From Dactylosporangium sp. AC04546 (GTDB taxonomy: Bacteria > Actinomycetota > Actinomycetes > Mycobacteriales > Micromonosporaceae), in assembly GCF_022095675.1 (NCBI RefSeq), contig NZ_JAHYSG010000083.1, positions 1-56,633 of the forward strand: 56,633 bases of DNA, given 5' to 3'. The translations under genes were made by a program, and so were the position numbers. The notes below the pieces were generated by a model. That model had not been told where the DNA came from, made no database searches, and worked only from the letters and a program-made list of their open reading frames with translations. Of the stretch, positions 21,403-29,706 are shown in pieces (the stretch's first letter is position 1; every line of letters starts with the position of its first letter).

Positions 21403-23121
21403 TTGAAGATTCGCTCCAGGTCCCTGATGGTCTCGGCGGCCGCGCTGGCCGTCGCGGCCGGCGTGCTGGCGGGGGGAGGTGTCGCGAACGCTGCGGTCAC
21501 CCCGAGCTTTGAGCCGGACCCCAACGCGATCGGGCACATCACCCTGTACAACGCCAGCGGCGCCGTCATCACCGGCGGTAGCCTGACGACCGTTCCGTTC
21601 GCGGCCTTCGCCTCGGCGTCCGGCCCGGGTCGGGCCGGGGACACCAGGGCCTTCATCCGGGTTGCGACCCCGAAGGCGGCCACCCCGACCGACCAGTTCG
21701 TGTCGGCGGTCGTCACCAACACCACCAACTACCCGAACACCAACGCCCCGGCGCCGCTCAACACGTCGACCAACCCGCTCGTCTCCGCGACGACCGGGCA
21801 GTCGCTGGCGGCCTACATCGCGGCGAACCCGAACACCGAGACGGCTCCGGCTCTCGCGAACATCTACCAGGTTCGCCTGATCACGACCGCCCCCGGTCAG
21901 TCCGCCGACGTGAACTACTTCCGTGTCGACATCCAGGTGGACACCGCTGCCGGCACGTGGACCGTGGTCCACCCGGCGTCGGCCACGCCCACCACGACCA
22001 CGCTGTCGGCGACCCCCGCCAGCCCGGTCAACAGCGGCACGGCGGTCACCCTCACGGCGAACGTGTCCCCGGCCGGCACCGCCGGCTCGGTCCGTTTCTT
22101 CGACGGGGCGACCGACCTCGGCGCCGGCACCTACAACGCGGCCACGGGCGCGGCGACGTTCACCGGCACTCCGTCGGTGGGCAGCCACTCCTACACCGCG
22201 CAGTTCACGCCGAATGACACCTCCGCCTTCAATGGTTCCACCTCTTCGGCGCTGCCCTTCACCGTGAACGCTCCGGGCACGCCCACCACCACCACGCTGT
22301 CGGCGAACCCGCCGAGCGGCACCGCGGCCGGCTCCGGCGGCACGCTCGACGTGACCCTCACGGCGAACGTCGCCCCGGTCGGCACCGCCGGCTCGGTCGC
22401 GTTCTTCGACGGTTCCACCAGCCTTGGCCAGGGCACCTACGACGCCGCCACCGGCACGGCGACGCTCGTCAAGACCCTCGCCACGGGCAACCACCTGCTC
22501 GTCGCCACCTTCACCCCGAGCGTCAACGGCTTCCAGTCGTCGACGTCCTCGATCGTGAACTACGCGGTGGTGGGCGCGAACTCGGCGGCCGTGCCGCTCG
22601 AGGCGCAGAACAACACCGACCCGTTCGCGGGCGCCCTGGTCCTCCAGGTCGCCGCGGGCACGAAGGTGCAGCTCACGCAGATCCCGGTGAACGACCCGAA
22701 CGGCCACCCGGTGCTGGCGACCGACCCCACGGGTCACCGTCACGCCTGGGTGTTCACGGGCACGCTGACCGGCGTCTCGGTGAACGACACCCGCCCGACC
22801 CAGGACGGCTGGACCCTCAACGGGCAGGCCGCGGACTTCCACAACGGCTCGACCGTGGTGCCCGCGTCCTACCTCGGCTGGGTTCCGGCGTCCGCCGGCG
22901 GCGACGCCGAGGGCACCGTGGCGGCCGGCCCGTCGGTCGACTCCAAGCTCAAGACGGAGTCGAGCGTCGGCCTCAGCACGAGCAACCAGTTCGCCAAGGC
23001 TGCTCCCGGCAACGGTCTGGGCACCAAGGACCTCACCTCCTCGCTGGAGCTGCGGATCCCGGACACCAGCCCGACCGGCCTGTACACCAGCACCCTCACG
23101 CTGACCCTGGTCAGCCCCTGA
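21403..23121 (+). CDS. Ig-repeat surface protein with C-terminal WxL-like domain
   Basis: A 572-aa secreted protein. Signal peptide 1-30 (VANA). Residues about 38-190 form a domain also seen in the lipoprotein at 24293. Two bacterial Ig-like repeats follow (about 192-390), each with TTTTLSA and SVxFFDG. Residues about 392-572 look like a WxL domain: WTL at Trp470, YLGW at Trp493, and a beta-rich end LYTSTLTLTL. In Firmicutes, WxL domains bind peptidoglycan. The next gene encodes a DUF916 protein, the usual WxL partner. The start is TTG with AGGGAG upstream. The WxL call is by motif only. Confidence 0.65.
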   Translation: MKIRSRSLMVSAAALAVAAGVLAGGGVANAAVTPSFEPDPNAIGHITLYNASGAVITGGSLTTVPFAAFASASGPGRAGDTRAFIRVATPKAATPTDQFVSAVVTNTTNYPNTNAPAPLNTSTNPLVSATTGQSLAAYIAANPNTETAPALANIYQVRLITTAPGQSADVNYFRVDIQVDTAAGTWTVVHPASATPTTTTLSATPASPVNSGTAVTLTANVSPAGTAGSVRFFDGATDLGAGTYNAATGAATFTGTPSVGSHSYTAQFTPNDTSAFNGSTSSALPFTVNAPGTPTTTTLSANPPSGTAAGSGGTLDVTLTANVAPVGTAGSVAFFDGSTSLGQGTYDAATGTATLVKTLATGNHLLVATFTPSVNGFQSSTSSIVNYAVVGANSAAVPLEAQNNTDPFAGALVLQVAAGTKVQLTQIPVNDPNGHPVLATDPTGHRHAWVFTGTLTGVSVNDTRPTQDGWTLNGQAADFHNGSTVVPASYLGWVPASAGGDAEGTVAAGPSVDSKLKTESSVGLSTSNQFAKAAPGNGLGTKDLTSSLELRIPDTSPTGLYTSTLTLTLVSP

Positions 23122-23210
23122 CGGTGAACAACTGAAGACAGCTCAGGTCGGTCCGGGCCTCCCGGGCCGGCCTGAGCCGTCGCACTTTTCCCGAAGCTGA
23201 CGACGGACGG

Positions 23211-24296
23211 ATGCTGAACATGAGACGCCTCGCAACGCTGCTCCTGGCGGTCGCCGCCGGTGTGCTGCTGGCCCCCGCGGCCGCGCACGCCGAGCCCGCC
23301 GACGACGGTAACCGCGCCTGGTCGGTGCGGCCGGGAAGCCCTGAGGGCAAGCCGGACAAGCGCACCCACTACACGCTGCAGGGCACCCCCGGGTCCAGCG
23401 TGGAGGAGAAGGTCCTCGTTACCAACAGCAGCAAGGTCGCGGCGTCGTTCCTCATCTACGGCACCGACGCGTTCAACACCACCACCGGCGCCTTCGACCT
23501 GCTGCCGGCCGCGCAGAAGCCGGTCGACATCGGGTCCTGGATCAAGTTCAGCGCGCCCACGGTCACCATCGAGGCCGGCGCGACGGCGGTCGTGCCGTTC
23601 AGCATCGCGGTACCGCAGAACGCCACGCCCGGCGACCACGCCGGCGGCGTCGTGGTCTCGCTCGCCACCGGCACCGACGTCAAGGTCGACACCCGGGTGG
23701 CGGTGCGGTTGTACTTGAGGATTGCCGGGCTGCTGCGGCCGGCCCTCACCCCCAAGGACCTCGACGCCGAGTACACCGGCGTCAGCAACCCGCTCGGCTC
23801 CGGCCGCGTCGCCGTCTCCTACACGGTCGAGAACACCGGCAACATCCGCCTCCAGAGCCGTGCGAAGCTCGTCGTGAAGTCCGCGTTGACCGGCATCACG
23901 CTCGCCGAGAAGAAGCTGAACGACCTCCCCGAACTGCTGCCCGGTCAGCACGTGCCGCACAAGGCCGAGGTCGACGGCGTCTTCCCCGCCGGTCCGCTGA
24001 CGGTCCGCATCGAACTGGAGCCGTTCCCGGACCCCGAGCAACCGGTCGGCCAGGCCGTGCCGAAGTCGGAGAGCCACACGACCATCTGGGCGTGGCCCTG
24101 GCTGCTGCTGCTCGCGTTCATCATCCTGCTCGGCGGCGCCGGCTTCCTGGTGCGCCGGCAGCTGATCCGCCGCCGGCTGGCCAAGGCCCAGGCCGATGCG
24201 CTGGCCCGCAAGCGCGCCCGCAAGGAAGCCAAGAAGGCCGAGGCCGCCGCGGGAGCCAAGGTCGAGGCCGAAGCCGGCGCTGGAGCGAGCGCATGA
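23211..24296 (+). CDS. DUF916 (WxL-interacting-type) membrane-anchored surface protein
   Basis: A 361-aa protein. Signal peptide ends near residue 27 (AHAE). The first domain (about 30-165) reads WSVRPGSPEGKPDKRTHYTL and PQNATPGDHAGGVVVSL, the DUF916 pattern; a second beta-domain (about 180-285) includes YTVENTGNIRLQSRAK. One membrane helix (about 292-314) and an Arg/Lys/Ala-rich cytoplasmic tail follow. In Firmicute csc clusters DUF916 proteins hold WxL proteins at the wall, and here the gene sits directly after the WxL-like gene. Overlaps the next gene by ATGA. Confidence 0.78.
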   Translation: MLNMRRLATLLLAVAAGVLLAPAAAHAEPADDGNRAWSVRPGSPEGKPDKRTHYTLQGTPGSSVEEKVLVTNSSKVAASFLIYGTDAFNTTTGAFDLLPAAQKPVDIGSWIKFSAPTVTIEAGATAVVPFSIAVPQNATPGDHAGGVVVSLATGTDVKVDTRVAVRLYLRIAGLLRPALTPKDLDAEYTGVSNPLGSGRVAVSYTVENTGNIRLQSRAKLVVKSALTGITLAEKKLNDLPELLPGQHVPHKAEVDGVFPAGPLTVRIELEPFPDPEQPVGQAVPKSESHTTIWAWPWLLLLAFIILLGGAGFLVRRQLIRRRLAKAQADALARKRARKEAKKAEAAAGAKVEAEAGAGASA

Positions 24297-25066
24297 GGCT
24301 CATCAGGACAGCGGCCGCGATGACCATGGTGGCGGCCCTCGCCTCCGTCGGCGCATGCGGCAAGGACGAGGAGCCGGTGCCGTACACCGACGCCCGCTCG
24401 ACCGGCGTGATCGCCCTCTACGGCCGGGACGGCAACATCGTCACGCAGGGCAAGGTGTCGGACAAGCCGTTCGTCGCCAAGGCGGTCAGCCGGGTCAGGG
24501 CGGCCGCGCCCTACGACGGCGAGGGCCGCAAGGCGACCCTGCTGGCGTTCCTGCCCCGCCACGGCATCGACCCGACCCAGTGGAACGGCCGCTTCCTGAC
24601 CGGTGCGAGCACCTACGAGGACCCGGCCCGCCCGACGGTGATCGCGCCGACCGAGGCCGGCTCGCTCGCCGACTTCCTGGAGGCCTACCCGACGCAGTGG
24701 AACGGGCTGGTCCAGCTGCGGATCTTCCTCGGCGTCCCCGGCGAGTCGACGCTGACCTCCAGCTACGCGACGGCCGACCTCAAGGTCACCGGCGACACCT
24801 GGAAGGTCGTGCGCGGCGCCACCACCGAGGCGATCGGGGAGCAGCCGCGCGAGATCGTCCAGCCCGTCGGCGTCCGGGAGACCGGCGTGCCGATCAGCGT
24901 CGAGGTGAGCGGCAGCCCGCACCCGTCGCCGAGCCCGTCCAACGGCGGCCCGCTGCCGCGGACAGGTACCGATGTGATGACGATCGCCGGCGCGGGCCTC
25001 GCGCTCGTCGCGGTCGGCGCCCTCGCGGTCGCCCTGGGGCGCCGCCGCCGGAAGGTGAGCTCATGA
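24293..25066 (+). CDS. Lipoprotein with C-terminal LPRTG sorting signal
   Basis: A 257-aa protein with an N-terminal lipobox ASVGAC (Cys22) and a C-terminal LPRTG motif (residues 221-225), membrane helix and RRRR tail, so it carries two anchors. Residues about 38-185 (GVIALYGRDGNIVTQG ... SLADFLEAYPTQW ... LQLRIFLGVPGES-type) match the N-terminal domain of the Ig-repeat protein at 21403 position by position, suggesting paralogy. A Ser/Pro spacer precedes LPRTG. It overlaps DUF916 and pstB by 4 nt each. The only sortase-like gene nearby lacks the catalytic Cys, so whether LPRTG is processed is unclear. Confidence 0.75.
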   Translation: MRLIRTAAAMTMVAALASVGACGKDEEPVPYTDARSTGVIALYGRDGNIVTQGKVSDKPFVAKAVSRVRAAAPYDGEGRKATLLAFLPRHGIDPTQWNGRFLTGASTYEDPARPTVIAPTEAGSLADFLEAYPTQWNGLVQLRIFLGVPGESTLTSSYATADLKVTGDTWKVVRGATTEAIGEQPREIVQPVGVRETGVPISVEVSGSPHPSPSPSNGGPLPRTGTDVMTIAGAGLALVAVGALAVALGRRRRKVSS

Positions 25067-25902
25067 GCACCGCACCCACGCAGGAGATGTACTTCCAGCC
25101 GCCGCCGCCCCAGCCCCGGCACGCCTCCCTGGCGACGCTGGAGGCGCGGGCCATCTCGGCCTGGTTCGGAGAGCGGAAGGTGCTCGACCGGGTGTCGCTC
25201 ACCATGAAGCCGGGCCAGGTCACCGCGCTGATCGGCCCGTCGGGCTGCGGCAAGTCGACGTTCCTGCGGATCCTCAACCGGATGCACGAGCTGGTGCCCT
25301 CGGCCCAGCTCGCCGGCGAGGTGCGGCTCGACGGCGTCGACATCTACGACACCGGCCGCCGGCTCACCGAGGCCCGCCGCCAGATCGGCATGGTGTTCCA
25401 GAAGCCGAACCCGTTCCCGACGATGAGCATCTACGACAACGTGGTCGCCGGGCTGAAGCTCACCGGCACCAGCGTGCGCAAGTCGGAGAAGGACGCGCTC
25501 GTCGAGGAGTGCCTGATCAAGGCCGGCCTGTGGCGCGAGGTCAGCGACCGGCTCCGCTCGCCGGGCGGTGCGCTGTCCGGCGGTCAGCAGCAGCGGCTGT
25601 GCATCGCCCGGTCGCTCGCCGTGCGGCCGCGGGTGCTGCTCATGGACGAGCCCTGCTCGGCGCTCGACCCGACCTCGACCCGGGTCATCGAGCAGACGAT
25701 CGCCGAGCTCGCCCACGAGGTCACGATCGTCATCGTCACGCACAACATGCAGCAGGCCAACCGGGTCTCGCAGCAGTGCGCGTTCTTCCTGGCCGAGCAC
25801 GGCACGCCCGGCGCGATCGTGGAGAGCGGCGACACCCAGCAGATGTTCGAGGCGCCGCGCGACCCGCGCACGTCCGACTACGTCAACGGCCGGTTCGGAT
25901 GA
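25063..25902 (+). CDS. pstB: Phosphate ABC transporter ATP-binding protein
   Basis: A 279-aa ABC ATPase. Walker A GPSGCGKST (about residue 57), signature LSGGQQQRLCIARSLA, Walker B VLLMDEPCSALDP, and the PstB-typical MVFQKPNPFPTMSIYDNV identify it. It has an N-terminal extension of about 25 residues (EMYFQPPPPQP). It energises phosphate import through PstC and PstA, encoded directly downstream. ATG overlaps the LPRTG lipoprotein stop and its own stop overlaps pstC, so all are one transcript. Confidence 0.95.
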   Translation: MSTAPTQEMYFQPPPPQPRHASLATLEARAISAWFGERKVLDRVSLTMKPGQVTALIGPSGCGKSTFLRILNRMHELVPSAQLAGEVRLDGVDIYDTGRRLTEARRQIGMVFQKPNPFPTMSIYDNVVAGLKLTGTSVRKSEKDALVEECLIKAGLWREVSDRLRSPGGALSGGQQQRLCIARSLAVRPRVLLMDEPCSALDPTSTRVIEQTIAELAHEVTIVIVTHNMQQANRVSQQCAFFLAEHGTPGAIVESGDTQQMFEAPRDPRTSDYVNGRFG

Positions 25903-26891
25903 GCGCGCCCGACCTCCAGGACGTGCCGCGCCCGCTCGCCGGGGTCGGCTCGGTGGCCGACCGCGTCTTCCGCGGCGTCTCCCGCGGGGTCGGCATCGCC
26001 GTCCTCGTCGTGTTCGGCGCGATCGGCATCTTCCTGGCCCTGCAGGCGCTGCCGACCCTCAGCCGCTACGGCACCTCGTTCTTCACCGAGAACGACTGGC
26101 TGCCGGAGCGCGACCAGGTCGGCATGTCGGCCGTGCTGCTCGGCACGCTGCTGGTCGGCCTCATCGCGATGCTGACCGCGTTCCCGCTGTCGCTGGCCAC
26201 GGCCCTGTACATCACCGAGTTCGCGCCGAACGGCATCCGCAAGACGCTCGTCGCGATGGTCGACCTCATGGCCGCGGTGCCGAGCATCATCTACGGCCTG
26301 TGGGGCTTCTGGCTGCTCCAGCCGCGGCTGATCCCGGTCGCGCACTGGCTCCACCAGTACCTCGGGTGGATCCCGTTCTTCCACGCCGACACCGACCCGA
26401 ACGCGCCCGCCTACGCCCAGTCGGTCTACACCGGCTCGGCGTTCATCGCCGGGCTGGTGGTGGCCATGATGGTCATCCCGATCACCTGCGCGGTCATGCG
26501 CGACGTGTTCGCCCAGGCGCCGGTCGGCGAGCGGGAGGCCGCGCTCGCGCTCGGCGCGACCCGGTGGGGCATGATCCGCACGGTCGTGCTGCCGTTCGGC
26601 CGCGGCGGCATCGTCGGCGGCACGATGCTGGGCCTCGGCCGGGCGCTCGGCGAGACGGTCGCCGTGCTGCTCATCATCTCCGTCGCCTTCGACATCAAGA
26701 TCCGCATCCTGGAGACCGGCACGATCACCGTCTCCTCACTGATCGCCAACCGCTTCGGCGAGGCGACCGCGGCGCAGCTGTCGGCCCTGCTCACCGCGGG
26801 CTTCGTCCTGTTCGTCATCACGGTGATCGTCAACACGATCGCCGCGATCATCGTCAGCCGCAGCCGCAGCGGCGCCGCGACCGAGATCTGA
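25899..26891 (+). CDS. pstC: Phosphate ABC transporter permease
   Basis: A 330-aa inner-membrane permease with about six helices. The PstC pattern AVPSIIYGLWGFWLL follows helix 3, and the ATPase-contact loop reads EREAALALGATRWGMIRTVV. The periplasmic N-terminal loop (FFTENDWLPERDQVGMSAVL) is typical of PstC. Order here is pstB-pstC-pstA-pstS, unlike the common pstSCAB order of actinomycetes. Confidence 0.95.
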   Translation: MSAPDLQDVPRPLAGVGSVADRVFRGVSRGVGIAVLVVFGAIGIFLALQALPTLSRYGTSFFTENDWLPERDQVGMSAVLLGTLLVGLIAMLTAFPLSLATALYITEFAPNGIRKTLVAMVDLMAAVPSIIYGLWGFWLLQPRLIPVAHWLHQYLGWIPFFHADTDPNAPAYAQSVYTGSAFIAGLVVAMMVIPITCAVMRDVFAQAPVGEREAALALGATRWGMIRTVVLPFGRGGIVGGTMLGLGRALGETVAVLLIISVAFDIKIRILETGTITVSSLIANRFGEATAAQLSALLTAGFVLFVITVIVNTIAAIIVSRSRSGAATEI

Positions 26892-26899
26892 GGCCCGAC

Positions 26900-27988
26900 G
26901 TGACCATGACCGCTGCCCCGGGGAAGGCCCCCGAGAAGACGCCACCACCGCCGCCGGAGCGGCCGCGGCGCCTGCGCGGCCGGACCCTCGACGACAAGCT
27001 CAGCTTTGCCGGGGCCAGCGTGGCCTCGCTCGCCCTGACCTGGGTCGTCTACGGCAAGATCCTGCCGTTCTACGGCTTCATCGGCTTCGTCATCGTGTGG
27101 TACGTCGTCTTCCTGCTCATGTACGCGACGGTCACCGCACTGTCCAGCCCGCGGCCGGTGGTGGCCGACCGGGTGGCGTCGGCGATGGTGCACGCCGGCG
27201 CGATCGTGGTCGGCATCGCGCTGCTCTCGACCGTGCTGTACACCTTCATCCGCGGCCTGCCGGTGACCTTCCACCTGAACTTCTTCACCGAGGACATGGC
27301 CGGCGTCCGGCCGGTGGCACCGCTGAACGAGGGCGGCATCCTGCACGCGATCGTCGGCACGGTCATCGAGATCCTGATCGCCGTGGCCATCTCGCTGCCG
27401 TTCGGCGTGGCCACCGCCGTCTACATGGTGGAGGTCGGCGGGCGGCTGGCCCGGGTGGTGCGCACGGTCGTCGAGGCGATGACCGCGATCCCGGACATCC
27501 TGGCCGGCCTGTTCGTCTACACCACCTGCATCATCGCGCTCGGCTGGGAGAAGTCCGGCTTCGCGGCCGCGCTCGCGATCGCGGTGACCATGCTGCCGAT
27601 CATCGCCCGGGCTTCCGACGTCGTCCTGCGGGTGGTGCCCGGCGGCCTGCGCGAGGCGGGCCTGGCCCTCGGCGCCTCGCAGTGGCAGGTGATCCGGCAC
27701 GTCGTGCTGCCGACCGCCCGGCCGGGCCTGGCGACCGCGCTGATCCTCGGCATCGCCCGCGGCATCGGCGAGACGGCGCCGGTGCTCATCGTCTCGGGCG
27801 CCTCGACGTTCCTGAACCTCAACCCGTTCGAGTACACGATGAACTCGCTGCCGCTGCACATCTTCATCGCCGTCCGAAGTGGACAAGAGGCCTTCATCGA
27901 CCGCGGGTTCGGCACTGCGGCCGTCCTGCTCGGGCTGGTACTGCTCCTGTTCGCCGTGACCCGCTGGCTCGCCCGGCCCCGGGTCTGA
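26900..27988 (+). CDS. pstA: Phosphate ABC transporter permease
   Basis: A 362-aa permease. A Pro-rich cytoplasmic N-terminus leads to an extra pair of helices before the usual six. AIPDILAGLFVYTTC and LREAGLALGASQWQVIRHVV are the PstA motifs. GTG 26900 has GAGG 6 nt upstream; the ATG at 26906 is an alternative two codons later. It lies 8 nt after pstC and 32 nt before the anchored pstS. Confidence 0.93.
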   Translation: MTMTAAPGKAPEKTPPPPPERPRRLRGRTLDDKLSFAGASVASLALTWVVYGKILPFYGFIGFVIVWYVVFLLMYATVTALSSPRPVVADRVASAMVHAGAIVVGIALLSTVLYTFIRGLPVTFHLNFFTEDMAGVRPVAPLNEGGILHAIVGTVIEILIAVAISLPFGVATAVYMVEVGGRLARVVRTVVEAMTAIPDILAGLFVYTTCIIALGWEKSGFAAALAIAVTMLPIIARASDVVLRVVPGGLREAGLALGASQWQVIRHVVLPTARPGLATALILGIARGIGETAPVLIVSGASTFLNLNPFEYTMNSLPLHIFIAVRSGQEAFIDRGFGTAAVLLGLVLLLFAVTRWLARPRV

Positions 27989-28020
27989 CGCCGTCCGACC
28001 ACCGACACCGAGGATCTATC

Positions 28021-29706
28021 GTGAAGCGAATTCCCCATAGGCCGGTACGGACCGCGATCGTGGCCGTGCTCGCAATCGTCGCTGCCATGGTCGCGCCGGC
28101 CACCCCGGCGTCGGCCGCCGTCGGTCACGCCCGCATCACCGGCACCGGCTCGTCCTGGAGCGCCAACGCGTTGAACCAGTGGGTCGCCGACGTGCAGAAG
28201 CAGGGCATGCAGGTCGACTTCACCCCGACCGGCTCGGCGACGGGCCGCAAGGACTTCGCCGCGCTGGCGAACGACTTCGCCATCTCCGACATCGGCTTCC
28301 GAGGTACCGACCCGAAGACCGGCCAGCGGGACGACTCGCAGGGACGCCCGTACGCGTACCTCCCGATCGTCGCCGGCGGCACGTCGTTCGTGTACCAGGT
28401 CCGCGTCGGCGGCCAGCTCGTGCGCAACCTGCGGCTGTCCGGCGAGACCCTCGCGAAGATCTTCTTCGGCAAGATCACGAACTGGAACGACCCGCAGATC
28501 ACCGCCGACAACAACGGGCGCAAGCTGCCGTCGCTGCAGATCATCGTCGTCGTGCACTCCGAGGGCTCCGGCTCCACGGCCCAGTTCACCTCGTACCTCG
28601 CCAAGCAGTTCCCGGCGATGTGGGCCGAGTACAACGGCCGCCCGGAGTTCACCGAGTACTTCCCGACCAAGCCAGCCGGCAGGGACAAGTTCCCCGGCCG
28701 CATCGTCGCCCAGAACGGCTCGGACGGCGTGATGAACACGGTCACCGCCGGCTCCAGCAACGGCGCCATCGGCTACGACGAGTACTCCTACGCGCTCGGC
28801 GCCAACTACCCCGTCGTCAAGCTGGAGAACGCGGCCGGCTACTTCACCGCGCCGACCGACTTCAACGTCGCCGTGGCGCTGACCAAGGCCGAGATCAACC
28901 AGAACAAGAACGACCCGCTCAACTACCTGCTGCAGAAGCTCGACCAGGTCTACGTCAACCCGGACAAGCGGACCTACCCGCTGTCGTCCTACTCGTACCT
29001 CCTCCTGCCGACCGGCACCAACGGTCAGGACGCACGGTTGACGAGCGAGAAACGCCAGACACTCGTCGACTTCATGGCCTACTCCATCTGTGCCGGGCAG
29101 AGTTCGATGGGCGTCGCGGGCTACTCGCCGCTGCCCATCAACCTGGTCCAGGCCGGCTTCGAGCAGTTGCAGAAACTCCACGACGCCGACCCCAACGTGA
29201 CCGTGTCTTCCAAGCCGGTGAACACCTGCAACAACCCGACGTTCATCGCCGGCCAGCCGGAGAAGAACCACCTCGCCGAGATCGCGCCCAACCCGCCGGA
29301 GTGTGACAAGCGCGGCAACGGCCCGTGCACCGCGACCGGCGCCAACCCCGGTGGCGGCGGCAACAACGGCGGCAACAACGGCGGTGGCGGCGGTGGCGGC
29401 GGCGGCGGGAACAACGGCGGCGGTGGCGGCGGCGGTGGCAACGGGGCCAACCCCAGCGGCTCGGCGGCCCCCGGCTCGGTGATCGACCCCGACACCGGCG
29501 AGGTGATCAGCGGCGGCAACAACGGTGGCACCGGCGGCGGTGGCGGTGACGCCAACGCGGTCGGCGTGCCGAACGACCTCGCGGCGTTCCAGACCGGCAA
29601 GCACATGAAGGTCCTCGGCCCGACGGCCGCGGTCCTGCTGCTGCTCGTCGTGTTCGCGCCCGCCCTGCTGGGACGGTGGCTGCGCCGCCGCCGGGAGGAG
29701 TCGTGA
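28021..29706 (+). CDS. pstS: Phosphate-binding protein PstS with Gly-rich linker and C-terminal membrane anchor
   Basis: A 561-aa protein. Signal peptide ends near residue 32 (PASAA). The PstS domain (about 34-420) has ARITGTGSSWSANALNQWV, FTPTGSATGRKDFA, LAKIFFGKITNWNDPQI and SEGSGSTAQFTSYL, the phosphate loops. Residues about 441-510 are almost pure Gly/Asn linker; a membrane helix (about 531-553) and RRRREES end it. Ordinary actinobacterial PstS is a lipoprotein of ~370 aa; here a transmembrane stalk replaces the lipid. The GTG start follows GAGGATCT. Overlaps the next gene by GTGA. Confidence 0.88.
   Translation: MKRIPHRPVRTAIVAVLAIVAAMVAPATPASAAVGHARITGTGSSWSANALNQWVADVQKQGMQVDFTPTGSATGRKDFAALANDFAISDIGFRGTDPKTGQRDDSQGRPYAYLPIVAGGTSFVYQVRVGGQLVRNLRLSGETLAKIFFGKITNWNDPQITADNNGRKLPSLQIIVVVHSEGSGSTAQFTSYLAKQFPAMWAEYNGRPEFTEYFPTKPAGRDKFPGRIVAQNGSDGVMNTVTAGSSNGAIGYDEYSYALGANYPVVKLENAAGYFTAPTDFNVAVALTKAEINQNKNDPLNYLLQKLDQVYVNPDKRTYPLSSYSYLLLPTGTNGQDARLTSEKRQTLVDFMAYSICAGQSSMGVAGYSPLPINLVQAGFEQLQKLHDADPNVTVSSKPVNTCNNPTFIAGQPEKNHLAEIAPNPPECDKRGNGPCTATGANPGGGGNNGGNNGGGGGGGGGGNNGGGGGGGGNGANPSGSAAPGSVIDPDTGEVISGGNNGGTGGGGGDANAVGVPNDLAAFQTGKHMKVLGPTAAVLLLLVVFAPALLGRWLRRRREES

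Noticed and set aside
21364..22842. Minus-strand frame opposite the Ig-repeat protein
   Set aside because: Low-complexity shadow of a GC-rich repeat gene; the plus strand has a signal peptide and Ig repeats.
29343..29560. Possible CRISPR or tandem-repeat locus
   Set aside because: The GGC/AAC repeats encode the Gly/Asn linker of PstS in frame; there are no spacers. I saw no CRISPR array anywhere in the window.
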